Below, piece after piece: positions 28,047 to 38,157 of a stretch of 55,658 nucleotides of DNA. The notes below the pieces were generated by a model that had not been told where the DNA came from, did not search any database, and saw only the letters and a program-made list of their open reading frames with translations. The position numbers and the translations under genes are program-made. The first letter of the stretch is position 1. The number at the start of each line of letters is the position of its first letter. This DNA comes from an uncultured Erysipelotrichaceae bacterium (GTDB lineage Bacteria; Bacillota_I; Bacilli_A; Erysipelotrichales; Erysipelotrichaceae), in NCBI GenBank assembly GCA_903789495.1, contig CAIFEQ010000008.1:9723-65380 (forward strand). The letters are read 5' to 3'.

Positions 28047-28717
28047 TGAACCAGAGACTGCTGGCCATTGCCCATAAGATTCAGCCTGGGGCGGTGCTGG
28101 CCGATATCGGTACCGACCACGCCCAGCTGCCGATCTGGCTGGTGCAGAACGGGATTCTGCAAAAGGCCTATGCCTGTGATGTGGCGGAAGGACCGCTGCA
28201 GACGGCCCGGGCGAACATCGACCAGGCCGGCTTGCAGGACCAGATCATCCCGCTGCTCTCCGATGGCTTTGACCGGGTGCCGGATGACATCACGGCAGCC
28301 GTGCTGGCCGGCATGGGTTTCTACACCATCCGGGATATCCTGGCAAAGGCAGATCCGAAACTGCTCGCCGGACTGTCTCAGCTGATCGTGCAGTCCAATA
28401 CCGACCTCAAGCCGCTGCGGACCTGGATCATGCAGAAAGGCTGGTCCCTCACGGATGAGGAACTGGTCTTTGAAAAGGGGCACGCCTACGTGATCATGAC
28501 CCTGAATGTGCATGAAAAGGCCAACTATACCAGCATGCAGCTGCTCTGCGGTCCGCTGCTGCTGGAAAAGGGCGGCGAAGCATTTGCGGCCTACTGCCAG
28601 AAACAGCTGCAGATCCTGACGGTGATCCTGCAGCACAATCCCAACGATGTGGCACATTACTGGGAATATCAGTGCTGGCAGAAAGCCCTCAGACAGGCAC
28701 AAGAAAAGTCCGACTGA
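28043..28717 (+). CDS. trmK: tRNA m1A22 methyltransferase TrmK
   Basis: TrmK is a SAM-dependent enzyme that methylates N1 of A22 in tRNAs. The 224-residue protein shows the Rossmann start [13 protein letters not shown] (about 20-32), [21 protein letters not shown], and a C-terminal helical domain. It follows rpoD with an ATGA overlap; a second ATG is the next codon. In Bacillus the Nif3-like yqfO and ispH follow directly. Here transcription stops instead and ispH lies 23 kb away. Confidence 0.93.
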
Positions 28718-28732
28718 ACGCGGACTTTTTCT
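28704..28732. terminator. Bidirectional terminator between trmK and rpsT
   Basis: A 9-bp stem AAAAGTCCG (28704-28712) with CGGACTTTT (28721-28729) has T runs on both strands. The trmK stop codon lies in its loop. It serves the convergent trmK and rpsT transcripts. Confidence 0.88.
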
Positions 28733-28739
28733 GTGATGC

Positions 28740-29006
28740 TTACTTTTCGATGCTGTTGACTGCCTTGGCCAGACGGGACTTCTGCCGGGACGCATAGTTG
28801 TCATTGACAATGTGTCCAGCGGCGGCCTTGTCCAGCACCTTTGTGGCTTCCTGGCAGGCCTTGGCGGCTGCCTCGGCATCCTTGGCCTCAACTGCGGTCA
28901 GAACCTTCTTGATGGAAGATTTGACTTCGGTCTTCTGGCCCAGATTGGCAAGCTGTCTCTTCCGGTTGGTCAGAGCACGCTTTTTCTGCGACTTAATATT
29001 TGCCAT
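28740..29006 (-). CDS. rpsT: 30S ribosomal protein S20
   Basis: The 88-residue basic helical protein starts ANIKSQKKRALTN and has the AAAGHIVNDNYASRQKSRLA C-terminal region typical of S20. The ATG at 29006 has GGAGG 6 bases upstream and its own strong promoter. The frame is open further upstream, but that part lies in the promoter. Monocistronic and opposite in strand to both flanking operons. Confidence 0.96.
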   Translation of the reverse strand: MANIKSQKKRALTNRKRQLANLGQKTEVKSSIKKVLTAVEAKDAEAAAKACQEATKVLDKAAAGHIVNDNYASRQKSRLAKAVNSIEK

Positions 29007-29037
29007 GGTGCACCTCCTAATGATCGCGACGCTGAAA

Positions 29038-29066
29038 ATTATAGCAAAGAGATATTTAAAATGCAA
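29038..29066 (-). promoter_or_regulatory. Sigma-A promoter of rpsT
   Basis: On the minus strand: TTGCAT (29061-29066), a 17-base spacer ending in TGC, and TATAAT (29038-29043). It combines a near-consensus -35 with an extended -10. Confidence 0.9.
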
Positions 29067-29169
29067 CGAAGTCCAGTCATCGTCTGACTGGCCTGAAATG
29101 CCCTGTTTTTCCGCTTCCGGGCGGGCAGGGGCAGGAATGTCTGTTGCCAAAAGAAAGCAGGCATTGGAT

Positions 29170-29175
29170 TATAAT
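29170..29175 (+). promoter_or_regulatory. -10 element of fmt-lepA-hemW
   Basis: TATAAT at 29170-29175. The best -35 candidate, TTGCCA (29144-29149), is 20 bases away, longer than optimal. AAGGAGGG precedes the fmt start at 29202. Confidence 0.6.
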
Positions 29176-29201
29176 GAGAAAGATTACAAGGAGGGATACC
29201 C

Positions 29202-30140
29202 ATGCAGGATCGGAAAGTTGTTTTTATCGGCACGACGGATTTTTCCTGTGCCGTACTGGATACGCTGGTCCAGGAGGGCTATCAGCTGCTGGCGGCGGTA
29301 TCGCAGCCGGACCGGCCTTCCGGCCGCAAGAAGATCATCCGGCCGACGCCGGTGCATCAGTACTGCCTGGATCATGCGATTCCCTGCCTGCAGCCGGAAA
29401 AGCTGCGGAAGGAAAGTGAGGCCGTGCTGGCTTATCAGCCGGATCTGATCATCACCTGCGCGTATGGGCAGATCGTCCCGCAGGATATCCTGGCCGCACC
29501 GCGTTACGGCTGTCTGAACATTCATCCCTCGCTGCTGCCGAAGTACCGGGGCGGAGCTCCGATTCAGCATGCCATCTGGCATGGGGATACGGAAACCGGC
29601 GTCTGTCTGATGGAAATGGTGAAAGCCATGGATGCCGGCCGGGTCTATGCCTGCATCAGAACCCCGATCGGTCCGGATGAGACCACGGAAGAACTGACCC
29701 CGCGGCTGATGGAGATCAGCCGGGAGCTGATCCGCACAGCCCTGCCGGAGTATCTGGCCGGCCGGCTGCCTGGTACGGTCCAGGAGGAAAGTCAGGTCGT
29801 CCTGGCCCCGAACATTTCGCGCGAAGATGAGCAGATCCGCTTTGCCAGCGAATCTCTGCCGGAACTCTATAACCATATCCGGGCCCTGATTGACTGGCCG
29901 GGCTGCTATGGCATTCTCCAGGGCCGCCGGATCAAGTTCCACCAGGTGCGGATGCGCCAGGCGGAATCCGGTGCACAGCCGGGAACGATTCTGGGCTTTT
30001 CCGAAGGCGCCATGGAAGTGGCGTGTGCGGGCGGCGTCCTGCGTGTCCTGCAGCTGCAGATGGAAGGACGGCAGCGGATGTCTGCCGGGGATTTTGAAAA
30101 TGGCGCTGGCCGGCAGCTGATCGGACAGCGGTTTGAATGA
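29202..30140 (+). CDS. fmt: Methionyl-tRNA formyltransferase
   Basis: Fmt formylates initiator Met-tRNA using 10-formyl-tetrahydrofolate. The 312-residue protein has the formyl-transferase core with [15 protein letters not shown] (the Asn-His-Asp catalytic region and SLLPKYRG signature, about 107-121) and a C-terminal OB-like domain. AAGGAGGG is upstream. The usual companions priA and def are not adjacent; instead lepA and hemW follow. Confidence 0.96.
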   Translation: MQDRKVVFIGTTDFSCAVLDTLVQEGYQLLAAVSQPDRPSGRKKIIRPTPVHQYCLDHAIPCLQPEKLRKESEAVLAYQPDLIITCAYGQIVPQDILAAPRYGCLNIHPSLLPKYRGGAPIQHAIWHGDTETGVCLMEMVKAMDAGRVYACIRTPIGPDETTEELTPRLMEISRELIRTALPEYLAGRLPGTVQEESQVVLAPNISREDEQIRFASESLPELYNHIRALIDWPGCYGILQGRRIKFHQVRMRQAESGAQPGTILGFSEGAMEVACAGGVLRVLQLQMEGRQRMSAGDFENGAGRQLIGQRFE

Positions 30141-30151
30141 AAGGAACGGAC

Positions 30152-31963
30152 ATGGATCAGTCGCATATCCGCAATTTCTGCATCATTGCCCATATTGACC
30201 ATGGCAAGTCCACGCTGGCTGACCGGATCCTGGAAATGACGGATACGGTCAAGGAACGGGACATGAAAGCCCAGATCCTGGACAACATGGATCTGGAACG
30301 CGAGCGCGGCATCACGATCAAGCTCAATGCCGTGCAGCTTTCCTATCATGCCCGCAACGGCGAGGAGTATCTCTTCAATCTGATCGATACCCCGGGTCAT
30401 GTGGACTTTTCCTATGAGGTCTCGCGGTCGCTGGCGGCCTGTGAAGGGGCCATTCTGGTCGTCGATGCCACGCAGGGCGTCCAGGCCCAGACCCTGGCCA
30501 ATACCTATCTGGCTCTGGACAATGATCTCGAGATCCTGCCCGTCATCAACAAGATCGACATGGCCAATGCCCGCCCCGAAGAGGTCAAGCAGGAAATTGA
30601 AAACATCATCGGTCTGGACTGCTCTGAAGCTCCGGAGATCTCCGCCCGCACCGGTCAGAATGTGGATCAGGTGCTGGAGCAGATCGTCGCCAGGATTCCC
30701 GCCCCTTCCGGAGATCCCGCGGCACCGCTGCAGGCGCTGGTCTTTGATTCCTTTTATGATTCCTACCGCGGGGTCATTCCGCTGGTCCGGATCCGGCAGG
30801 GGGAACTGAAGGTCGGCGACAGGATCCGTTTCATGGCCAGCGGCGCCGAGTATGAAGTCACGGAATGCGGCATCCGCAACCCGAAGGAAGTGCCGGTACG
30901 CAAGCTGATCTGCGGCGATGTCGGCTGGTTTGCGGCCTCCATCAAATCCATCCAGGATGCCACGGTCGGCGATACCGTGACCCTGGTGGACCATCCGGCT
31001 GACAAACCCCTGGCCGGCTATCGGAAGATGAATCCGATGGTCTACTGCGGTCTGTATCCGTCGGATGCGGACAAGTATGAAGAACTGCATGATGCCCTGA
31101 CCAAGCTGCAGCTCAACGATGCGTCGCTACAGTTTGAACCGGAAACCTCGCAGGCCCTGGGCTTCGGCTTCCGCTGCGGGTTCCTCGGTCTGCTCCACAT
31201 GGATGTCGTGCAGGAACGTCTGGAACGGGAATACAATCTGGACCTGATCTGCACGGCTCCCTCGGTCATCTATAAGGCCTATCTGACCGACGGTTCCGTG
31301 GTCGAGGTGGACAACCCCGCCAGGCTGCCGGATGCTTCCCGGCTGGATCATATCGAAGAGCCCTATGTCAAGGCGGAGATCATCATTCCCGATGCCTATA
31401 TCGGGGCAGTCATGGAACTGTGCCAGAACAAGCGCGGCGTCTATCAGTCCATGGAAGTCATCGACAGCGGCCGGAACATGCTGATCTATGAAATGCCGCT
31501 GTCGGAGATCATCTTTGATTTCTTTGACCGTCTGAAGTCCTGCACCAAAGGGTATGCATCCATGGACTATGAACTGATCGGCTACCGGAAAGAAGATTTG
31601 GTGCGGATGGATATCCTGATCAACGGCGAACCGGTGGATGCTCTGTCGGTGATCGTGCACCGCAACGATGCCTACCGCCGCGGCAGTGCCATCACCATCC
31701 GGCTGAAGGAACTGATTCCCCGCCAGATGTTCGAGATTCCCATCCAGGCGGCCGTGGGCGGCAAGGTGATTGCGCGGACCAACATCAAGTCCATGCGCAA
31801 GAACGTCCTGGCCAAGTGCTACGGCGGCGATATCAGCCGCAAGAAGAAACTGCTGGAAAAGCAGAAGGAAGGCAAGAAGAGAATGAAGGCGGTCGGGCAG
31901 GTGGTCATCCCTCAGGAAGCGTTCATGTCTGTTCTTTCCGTGAATGATGACGACAGCAAATAA
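30152..31963 (+). CDS. lepA: Elongation factor 4 (LepA)
   Basis: LepA is a translational GTPase that back-translocates or assists ribosomes. The 603-residue protein starts [20 protein letters not shown] (G1), then has DTPGHVDF (G3) and NKIDMA (G4), an EF-G domain V-like region, and the LepA-specific C-terminal domain with the [12 protein letters not shown] and KVIARTNIK segments. ATG 30152 was chosen over 30137 because AAAGGA lies 7 bases upstream and the family starts at this point. Confidence 0.97.
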   Translation: MDQSHIRNFCIIAHIDHGKSTLADRILEMTDTVKERDMKAQILDNMDLERERGITIKLNAVQLSYHARNGEEYLFNLIDTPGHVDFSYEVSRSLAACEGAILVVDATQGVQAQTLANTYLALDNDLEILPVINKIDMANARPEEVKQEIENIIGLDCSEAPEISARTGQNVDQVLEQIVARIPAPSGDPAAPLQALVFDSFYDSYRGVIPLVRIRQGELKVGDRIRFMASGAEYEVTECGIRNPKEVPVRKLICGDVGWFAASIKSIQDATVGDTVTLVDHPADKPLAGYRKMNPMVYCGLYPSDADKYEELHDALTKLQLNDASLQFEPETSQALGFGFRCGFLGLLHMDVVQERLEREYNLDLICTAPSVIYKAYLTDGSVVEVDNPARLPDASRLDHIEEPYVKAEIIIPDAYIGAVMELCQNKRGVYQSMEVIDSGRNMLIYEMPLSEIIFDFFDRLKSCTKGYASMDYELIGYRKEDLVRMDILINGEPVDALSVIVHRNDAYRRGSAITIRLKELIPRQMFEIPIQAAVGGKVIARTNIKSMRKNVLAKCYGGDISRKKKLLEKQKEGKKRMKAVGQVVIPQEAFMSVLSVNDDDSK

Positions 31964-33083
31964 GCCGCAGTCTCTCTACCTGCATGTGCCATTCTGTGCC
32001 GGCATCTGCAGCTACTGTGCCTTCATGCATGTACGCTATCAGCAGGAACTGGTGCAGCCCTGGCTGCAGGCCATTGCCAGAGAGCTGCAGGCAGAAAATG
32101 TGAACCGGCAGCTGCGGACGCTGTATCTGGGCGGCGGCACGCCGAGTGCGCTGTCTTTAGCTGAGCTGCAGCAGCTTCTGGAACTGCTGCAGCCCTATAC
32201 GGGCAGCCTGCAGGAGTATACGGTGGAAATCAATCCGGGCACGCTGGATGCCGAGAAGGCCAGGCTGCTGGCGTCATATGGCGTCAACCGGGCCTCCGTC
32301 GGCTATCAGTGCGATGATGATGCCATGCTGGCATCGCTCGGCCGGCACCATACCCTGCAGCAGACCAGGGAGTGCCTGGACTGCCTGCGGCAGGCCGGCA
32401 TCACGAATATTTCTCTGGATCTGCTGTATGGGCTGCCCGGACAGACGCTGGCCCGGCTCGAGCACAGTCTGCAGACGGCTTTTTCTCTTGCCCCGCAGCA
32501 TCTTTCTCTCTACAGTCTGGAAATCTATCCGGATACGGTACTTGGCAGAAGGGGCGTAAAGCCCTGCGATCCGGATCTGGAAGCGGATATGTATGAACGG
32601 ATCTGCCGGGAACTGCCGGCCCATGGCTATGAGCGCTATGAAGTGGCCAGTTTTGCCCGGCCCGGCTTTGCGTCCCAGCACAATCTGACCTACTGGCATT
32701 ACGAGGATTTCTACGGCATCGGCTGCGGAGCCAGCGGCAAGATCGGTTCACTGCGCTATGATCATTCCCGCTCGCTTCCGGACTATATCAACGGAACGGA
32801 ACAGCTGCATCTCATCCGGCTCAGCCCGGAGGAAGAGCGCTTTGAGGCCGTCATGATGGGCCTGCGTCTGTGCAGCGGGATTGACCGTCAGGTCTTCCGG
32901 CAGCGCTATGGCAGCGACGTGGAAGAACTCTATCCGCAAGCCATTGCCAGACTGAAGCAGGAAGGGCTGCTGGTCGATACCCCGCAGGTGCTGAAGACAA
33001 GCCGGCGGGGCATGGAACTGCTGAACTCCGTTCTGGAAGAAATCCTGGAAGAAAGCGGCACGGCGGCAGAAGAAGGACTCTGA
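31944..33083 (+). CDS. hemW: HemW-like radical SAM protein
   Basis: This 379-residue radical SAM protein is related to HemN and acts as a heme-binding or heme-trafficking protein in the HemW branch. The start [14 protein letters not shown] carries the CxxxCxxC cluster motif without the additional HemN cysteine. GGGTPSAL and [10 protein letters not shown] follow. It overlaps the lepA end by 20 bases, the common lepA-hemW pair. Two adjacent ATG codons, 31944 and 31947, are both possible starts; neither has a strong Shine-Dalgarno. Confidence 0.9.
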   Translation: MMTTANKPQSLYLHVPFCAGICSYCAFMHVRYQQELVQPWLQAIARELQAENVNRQLRTLYLGGGTPSALSLAELQQLLELLQPYTGSLQEYTVEINPGTLDAEKARLLASYGVNRASVGYQCDDDAMLASLGRHHTLQQTRECLDCLRQAGITNISLDLLYGLPGQTLARLEHSLQTAFSLAPQHLSLYSLEIYPDTVLGRRGVKPCDPDLEADMYERICRELPAHGYERYEVASFARPGFASQHNLTYWHYEDFYGIGCGASGKIGSLRYDHSRSLPDYINGTEQLHLIRLSPEEERFEAVMMGLRLCSGIDRQVFRQRYGSDVEELYPQAIARLKQEGLLVDTPQVLKTSRRGMELLNSVLEEILEESGTAAEEGL

Positions 33084-33098
33084 ATCCGGAAAACAGGA

Positions 33099-33127
33099 TT
33101 GCCGCCGTTTCCGGTTCGTGCTATATT
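33099..33127 (+). promoter_or_regulatory. Sigma-A promoter of rpsO
   Basis: TTGCCG (33099-33104), a 17-base spacer ending in TGC, and TATATT (33122-33127). Confidence 0.85.
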
Positions 33128-33133
33128 GATTAA

Positions 33134-33210
33134 GCTTTCGGCCTGGGGCAGACGTATCCTCAGCGCTGTACTCGGATCGAAAGGTCGCTTGAACAAGGAG
33201 GAAACAGAAC
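33134..33210 (+). promoter_or_regulatory. Structured rpsO leader, possible S15 autoregulatory site
   Basis: The leader of about 75 bases contains CTGGGG (33143-33148) pairing with CCTCAG (33158-33163), and a small GATC-GAAA-GGTC hairpin (33177-33188) with a GNRA-type loop shortly before AAGGAGG. S15 is known to repress its own mRNA through leader structures in several bacteria. Here that role is inferred from position only. Confidence 0.35.
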
Positions 33211-33477
33211 ATGTTAAGCACACAGGACAAGCAGCAGATCATCACGGAATACGGCCGCAAGGATGGTGATACCGGTTCCGTCGAGGTGCAGGTTGCCATG
33301 CTCACGGAGCAGATCAACCGCCTCACGGTTCATCTGCAGCAGAATCCGAAGGATTACTCTTCTTCCCGCGGTCTGATGAAGATGGTCGGCCGCCGCAAGA
33401 ACCTGCTGGAGTACCTGAAGAAAAACGATATCAACCGCTATCGTGATCTGGTCCAGAAGCTGAATCTGAGAAAGTAA
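33211..33477 (+). CDS. rpsO: 30S ribosomal protein S15
   Basis: The 88-residue S15 protein has [21 protein letters not shown] and [20 protein letters not shown], the 16S rRNA-binding core. AAGGAGG lies 8 bases before the ATG. In most bacteria pnp follows rpsO. Here a terminator and a two-gene ABC exporter separate them. Confidence 0.97.
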   Translation: MLSTQDKQQIITEYGRKDGDTGSVEVQVAMLTEQINRLTVHLQQNPKDYSSSRGLMKMVGRRKNLLEYLKKNDINRYRDLVQKLNLRK

Positions 33478-33486
33478 TCACACAGG

Positions 33487-33515
33487 AAACCGGAAGTCGT
33501 ATCCGGTTTTTCTTT
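33487..33515 (+). terminator. Intrinsic terminator after rpsO
   Basis: AAACCGGA (33487-33494) pairs with TCCGGTTT (33502-33509), followed by TTCTTT. The next promoter element begins within a few bases. Confidence 0.85.
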
Positions 33516-33516
33516 C

Positions 33517-33525
33517 TGCTAGAAT
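33517..33525 (+). promoter_or_regulatory. Extended -10 promoter of the ABC exporter, leaderless
   Basis: TGC-TAGAAT (TAGAAT 33520-33525). Only 6 bases separate the -10 from the ATG at 33532, so the predicted transcription start coincides with the A of the start codon. The AGGAG between them lies inside the promoter and would not be in the mRNA. Confidence 0.6.
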
Positions 33526-33531
33526 AGGAGT

Positions 33532-34233
33532 ATGTCTTATCTGGAATTCCGGAATGTCACCAAAGTCTACCATGTCGGGGAAGTGGATATTCAGGCCCTT
33601 GCCGGCGTAGATTTCAGCGTCGACAAAGGAGAGTTTGTCGTCATTGCCGGAGCTTCCGGAGCCGGCAAGAGTACGATTCTGAATATTCTCGGCGGCATGG
33701 ATACATGTACCTCCGGAGAGATCGAGATTGACGGCATGCGGCTGGATCAGATGAGTGAGAAACAGCTGACGGATTACCGCCGCTATGATATCGGTTTTGT
33801 CTTTCAGTTCTATAATCTGGTGCAGAATCTGAATGCTCTGGAAAATGTCGAACTGGCGACGGAAATTGCCCGCGATCCGCTGGATCCGGCCGAAACCCTG
33901 AAGCAGGTCGGTCTGGGCGAACGGATGTATAACTTTCCCTCCCAGCTCTCCGGCGGGGAACAGCAGCGGGTTGCCATTGCCAGGGCACTGGCCAAGAATC
34001 CAAAACTGCTGCTTTGCGATGAACCGACCGGGGCACTGGACTATGTCACCGGCAAGCAGATTCTCAAGCTGCTGCAGCAGACCAGCCGCAGCAGCGGCAT
34101 GACCGTCCTGATCATCACCCATAATCTGGCTCTGTGCCCGATGGGAGACCGGGTTTTTCACGTCAAGAGCGGCCGGATCGTTTCTTCGGAACGCAACGAA
34201 CATCCCCAGGATATCGATACGATTGAGTGGTAA
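33532..34233 (+). CDS. ABC transporter ATP-binding protein (MacB/LolD-like)
   Basis: This 233-residue ATPase pairs with the large permease that follows. It has Walker [10 protein letters not shown] (about 41-49), the Q-loop in FVFQFYNL, signature LSGGEQQR, Walker [13 protein letters not shown], and the H-loop histidine in ITHN. The layout is that of the MacB/LolD/FtsE-like class, which powers extrusion or mechanotransmission rather than import. The 3' end overlaps the permease start by 7 bases. Confidence 0.93.
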   Translation: MSYLEFRNVTKVYHVGEVDIQALAGVDFSVDKGEFVVIAGASGAGKSTILNILGGMDTCTSGEIEIDGMRLDQMSEKQLTDYRRYDIGFVFQFYNLVQNLNALENVELATEIARDPLDPAETLKQVGLGERMYNFPSQLSGGEQQRVAIARALAKNPKLLLCDEPTGALDYVTGKQILKLLQQTSRSSGMTVLIITHNLALCPMGDRVFHVKSGRIVSSERNEHPQDIDTIEW

Positions 34234-37200
34234 GAAACGTGTCTGCCGGAACCCGTACATTAAAGAAAGATACCATTCGTCTGATCCGGACGACCAGGAG
34301 CCGTTTTCTGCTGCTTACGGCCGTTGTCGCAATCGGAATGGGTTTTTTTGTCGGCCTGACTTCCAGTTCCCTGTTCATGGGACATTCCGTCGATCTGTAT
34401 GACGATCAGGAGAATCTGAAGGATCTGACCATCTATTCCAACGTCGGCTTCGATGAAGCGGATGTGGAAGCGGTGGAGCAGGTGGATGGGGTCGAGACAG
34501 CCGAAGGAGGCATGTTTGTCGACGTCATGGTCAACGACGGCAGCACCAGCCGGGTCTGCCGCATCCATGCCTGGGATCCGGACAATACCGTGAACCAGTT
34601 CGTGCTGCGGGAAGGCCGCCTGCCGGAGAATGAGCATGAAGTCCTGGCCGAAGGGGGTACCGGCATCGAACCGGGCATTCCGATCGGCACCACGGTCCGA
34701 TTCAGCCGGCCGCAGGATGATCTGGACGACTATCTGGAGGTGGAGGAAGCGGTCGTGGTCGGCTGGGTCGATACGCCGCTCTACCTCAACATGACCAAGG
34801 AAACCAGCACCCTGAGCAATCAGGATATTTCCACCTACCTCTACATTCCTTCCTCGGCCTTCACGACCGATTACTATACCGAGATCAATATCCTGACCAC
34901 AGACGGGAAGAGCTATGATGCCTTCTCGACGGCATATGAAGACTATATCGCGCCGATCAAGGCCAAACTGGAGCAGCTGGCTTCAACCCAGCAGTCCGTG
35001 CGCCGGGACCGGCTGTATGAGGAAGGACTGGCCGATTACTATGACGGGCTGGATTCCTATCTGGAGGCGGTGCAGGAATTCAATACCGGCATAGCGGACG
35101 GCAGGCAGGAACTGCTCGATGCCCAGCAGGAGATTGATGACGGCTGGAGCGAGCTCAATGACGGCATCCAGGAACTGAATGATGCCTCGGCCTCGCTGGA
35201 GGCAGGCCGGGCTTCCGGACAGGCCGAGATCGATGCCGGCTGGGACCAGTATAACGAGGGCCTGCAGGAATACGAGCAGGGACTGGAAGAATTCAATCAG
35301 ACCAAAGAGGAACTCACCGCCCAGCAGGCTGAGATTCAGAGCAGTCTTGAGCAGCTGACGGCAGCCCAGACGGCACTGAACTCGTATGATGCCGGCAGCA
35401 TCACCCTGGGGCAGCTGCTGAACAGTCTGCCGGAAACGGCCGAGGATTCCGGTACCTTTACCCAGGCTCAGCTGCAGGCGCTGATGACGGCCTACGGTCT
35501 GAGTGAGGACAATACGCTGACAGATCTGCAGACCGCGCTGCAGAATGCCCAGAGTGCAACCCAGACCATCCGGAATACCCCGGTGGCCGGACTGCTGGCC
35601 AGTGTGGATACGACTTATCTGAGCACGGAAGAACTGACTATGGTCAATGACATGCTCGCAGACAATCCGGAACTGACCGTTCAGGATATCCTGGACCGGG
35701 CTGAAACAGATCCTGATAATGCCGAGGTCTGTTACAGTCTGCTGCAGAAGTTCTTTACGCTGATTCCGATTACGGACACGGATGGAAATACCCTGCAGGT
35801 GGCCGATCTGGTGCAGCTGGATCAGCTGACAGAAGCGATCGATGCGCTGCTGGCCTCGCCCTGGGAGGTGCTGCAGGTCGGCCAGCTGACGGCGGGTCAG
35901 GAAGATCTGGCCGCCCTGGCGGCGGCGCTGAATGTATCCGATGAGGAGCCGGTCAGCACGCTGCTGAGCGCCATTGAGACGCAGATTGCCACGCTGGAAG
36001 CGGCCGATCAGCAGATCACCGACGGACTGGCCAGCGGTCAGGCAGAACTGGATGATGCCTGGGCCCAGCTGGAAGATGCCAGGTACAAGCTGGAAGCGGG
36101 ACAGCGGGAGCTGAATCTGCAGATCGAACAGGGTAAGCAGGAAATCGAAGACGGCTGGGCAGAGATCGAAAGCAGCCGGCAGACTCTGCTGGATGCCCAG
36201 CAGGAAGTCGATGACGGCTGGCAGGAGCTGGCGGATGAGGAAGCCGACGGAGAGCAGGAACTGGCTGATGCGAAAGCGGATCTGGACAAGGCAGCCCAGG
36301 ATCTGGCTGATCTGGAAGAAGGGGAATGGACGGTCACGGATCGGACGGAGCACTATGCCTCGGAGACCTTCAAGGGCAGCGTGCAGCAGATGGCTTCGAT
36401 TGCCTCGGTATTCCCGCTGTTCTTCTTCCTGGTAGCGGCTCTGGTGTGTCTGACCACCATGACCCGCATGGTCGATGAGCAGCGCGGGCAGCTGGGGATT
36501 TTCCGGGCACTGGGCTATACCCCGTCGCAGTGTGCCTCGCGGTTCATGACCTATGCGGCCATTGCCAGCATCGTGGGCGAAGTGGCCGGTGTGCTGCTGG
36601 GCATGGCGGTGTTCCCGGGCGTCATCTACAATGCCTGGAAGATGATGTATGTCCTGCCGGATATGGTCTTCTACCTGCCTTGGAATCTGATCCTGGCGGC
36701 GGGACTGGGATTCCTTGGCGTCATGCTGCTGACCACGTGGCTGACCTGCCGTTCGGAAATGAAGGAAGTTCCCGCACAGCTGATGCGTCCCAAGGCGCCG
36801 AAGGTCGGCCGGCAGATCCTGCTGGAAAAGATACCGGCCGTCTGGAATCATCTGTCTTTCGACTGGAAGATCACCATCCGCAACCTGGTACGCTACAAGA
36901 AACGCTTCGCCATGACCGTGATCGGGGTGGCCGGCTGTACGGCTCTGATGATCACCGGTTTCGGCATCCGTTCCTCCGTCAACAACATGATCCAGTGGCA
37001 GTTTGACCGCATTCAGCTCTATGACGGCTATGCCGTAATGAGCGAGGAGCAGACAACCTCGCAGATCGCCGATTATGCGGCCGCTCTGCTGGAACGGGAT
37101 GATGTCGAGGAAGTGCAGATCTGCGGCTCCTATCAGGCCAAGGTGCAGGATGATGGCGAAACGGAGGAAGAAACCGCAACGGTGCAGGTGTTCAGCTCGG

Positions 37201-37994
37201 CAGACGATGTCCAGGGCTACTACAGCCTGCAGAACCGGCTCAGCGGCGAGGCGATCACCCTGACGGATGACGGTGTGGTCATGGATGAGAAACTGTCCGA
37301 ACTGCTGGGGCTGGAAGTCGGCGATACCTTCCTGCTGGAAAGTGATTCGGGCGTCATCCGGGAGGCGAAAGTTGCCGGGATCTGTGAGTTCTATGTCACG
37401 CACTATGTGCTGATGACACAGAACTGCTATGAATCCATCTTCCAGGTGACCAAGAAAATGGATACCATCCTGCTGCAGTGCGGAGACAGCGATACCAGCG
37501 CTCTGCAGACCGAACTGGCGGCAGACAGTGCCGTGGAGGGGATTTCCTTCTTCGATGCGCTGATCAGCAACTTTGACAGCATGGTGAGTTCGCTGAACCT
37601 GATTGTCTGGGTCATCATTCTCTGCAGCATGCTGCTGGCCTTCACGGTGCTGGGCAACCTGACCAACATCAACATCAGCGAGCGGCAGCGGGAGATCGCC
37701 ACCCTCAAGGTGCTGGGCTTCCGGCGCCGGGAGGTGCAGAACTATATCTACAAGGAGAACAACATCCTGACCTTCCTGGGTTCTCTGCTGGGTATTCCGA
37801 TGGGTATCCGTCTGCACCACTGGATCATGGCACAGGTGGAGATGGACTATGTCATGTTCGGGCGGACTCTGGATCTGCCGGATTATCTGATCCCGATCGC
37901 GCTGACCATCGGCTTCGGCCTGCTGGTCAACCTGTTCATGAACAAGAAGCTGCGTTCCATCACCATGGTGGAATCCCTCAAGTCGGTGGAATAA
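34227..37994 (+). CDS. FtsX-family ABC permease with long extracellular coiled-coil stalk
   Basis: This 1255-residue permease has one N-terminal helix (about 27-48) and seven further hydrophobic segments (about 728, 777, 812, 893, 1121, 1180, 1220), giving two FtsX-type units. Between helices 1 and 2 lies a huge external domain. It begins with an MacB_PCD-like region, then a coiled coil (about 255-390), a central globular part (about 390-590), and a returning coiled coil (about 590-705). The two arms share near-identical motifs, LLDAQQEIDDGWSEL and LLDAQQEVDDGWQEL. The start GTG is poorly defined; GTG 34239 is an alternative. The exported substrate is unknown. Confidence 0.9.
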   Translation: MVRNVSAGTRTLKKDTIRLIRTTRSRFLLLTAVVAIGMGFFVGLTSSSLFMGHSVDLYDDQENLKDLTIYSNVGFDEADVEAVEQVDGVETAEGGMFVDVMVNDGSTSRVCRIHAWDPDNTVNQFVLREGRLPENEHEVLAEGGTGIEPGIPIGTTVRFSRPQDDLDDYLEVEEAVVVGWVDTPLYLNMTKETSTLSNQDISTYLYIPSSAFTTDYYTEINILTTDGKSYDAFSTAYEDYIAPIKAKLEQLASTQQSVRRDRLYEEGLADYYDGLDSYLEAVQEFNTGIADGRQELLDAQQEIDDGWSELNDGIQELNDASASLEAGRASGQAEIDAGWDQYNEGLQEYEQGLEEFNQTKEELTAQQAEIQSSLEQLTAAQTALNSYDAGSITLGQLLNSLPETAEDSGTFTQAQLQALMTAYGLSEDNTLTDLQTALQNAQSATQTIRNTPVAGLLASVDTTYLSTEELTMVNDMLADNPELTVQDILDRAETDPDNAEVCYSLLQKFFTLIPITDTDGNTLQVADLVQLDQLTEAIDALLASPWEVLQVGQLTAGQEDLAALAAALNVSDEEPVSTLLSAIETQIATLEAADQQITDGLASGQAELDDAWAQLEDARYKLEAGQRELNLQIEQGKQEIEDGWAEIESSRQTLLDAQQEVDDGWQELADEEADGEQELADAKADLDKAAQDLADLEEGEWTVTDRTEHYASETFKGSVQQMASIASVFPLFFFLVAALVCLTTMTRMVDEQRGQLGIFRALGYTPSQCASRFMTYAAIASIVGEVAGVLLGMAVFPGVIYNAWKMMYVLPDMVFYLPWNLILAAGLGFLGVMLLTTWLTCRSEMKEVPAQLMRPKAPKVGRQILLEKIPAVWNHLSFDWKITIRNLVRYKKRFAMTVIGVAGCTALMITGFGIRSSVNNMIQWQFDRIQLYDGYAVMSEEQTTSQIADYAAALLERDDVEEVQICGSYQAKVQDDGETEEETATVQVFSSADDVQGYYSLQNRLSGEAITLTDDGVVMDEKLSELLGLEVGDTFLLESDSGVIREAKVAGICEFYVTHYVLMTQNCYESIFQVTKKMDTILLQCGDSDTSALQTELAADSAVEGISFFDALISNFDSMVSSLNLIVWVIILCSMLLAFTVLGNLTNINISERQREIATLKVLGFRRREVQNYIYKENNILTFLGSLLGIPMGIRLHHWIMAQVEMDYVMFGRTLDLPDYLIPIALTIGFGLLVNLFMNKKLRSITMVESLKSVE

Positions 37995-38048
37995 AGGCCT
38001 GGCGGCCGCCGGACTCCTGCCGGAGTCGGACGGACAGCCGGGCTTTTT
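37995..38048 (+). terminator. Terminator after the ABC permease
   Basis: An outer stem GCCTGGC with GCCGGGC (one G-U) surrounds a perfect inner hairpin GACTCC-TGCC-GGAGTC, followed by five T (38044-38048). It begins directly after the stop codon. Confidence 0.8.
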
Positions 38049-38098
38049 CCTGCCGCTCCGCAGTCGTTTCTGATTTTGATGTCTGGCGGGACACGATA

Positions 38099-38107
38099 TG
38101 GTAGAAT
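38099..38107 (+). promoter_or_regulatory. Extended -10 promoter of pnp
   Basis: TGG-TAGAAT (TAGAAT 38102-38107), giving a leader of about 45 bases that includes AGAGGA before the pnp ATG. Confidence 0.6.
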
Positions 38108-38157
38108 AAACACGTTAAAATTGCTGAAGATGTGTGTAAAAGAGGAAAAACTGACAG

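Noticed and set aside
34983-37820. Very long open frame (about 945 codons) on the strand opposite the ABC permease
   Set aside because: It mirrors the permease codon for codon, has no recognisable domain or Shine-Dalgarno, and such antisense frames are expected in GC-rich genes. The same applies to the long minus frames opposite pnp (37978-40344) and murE (13568-15301).
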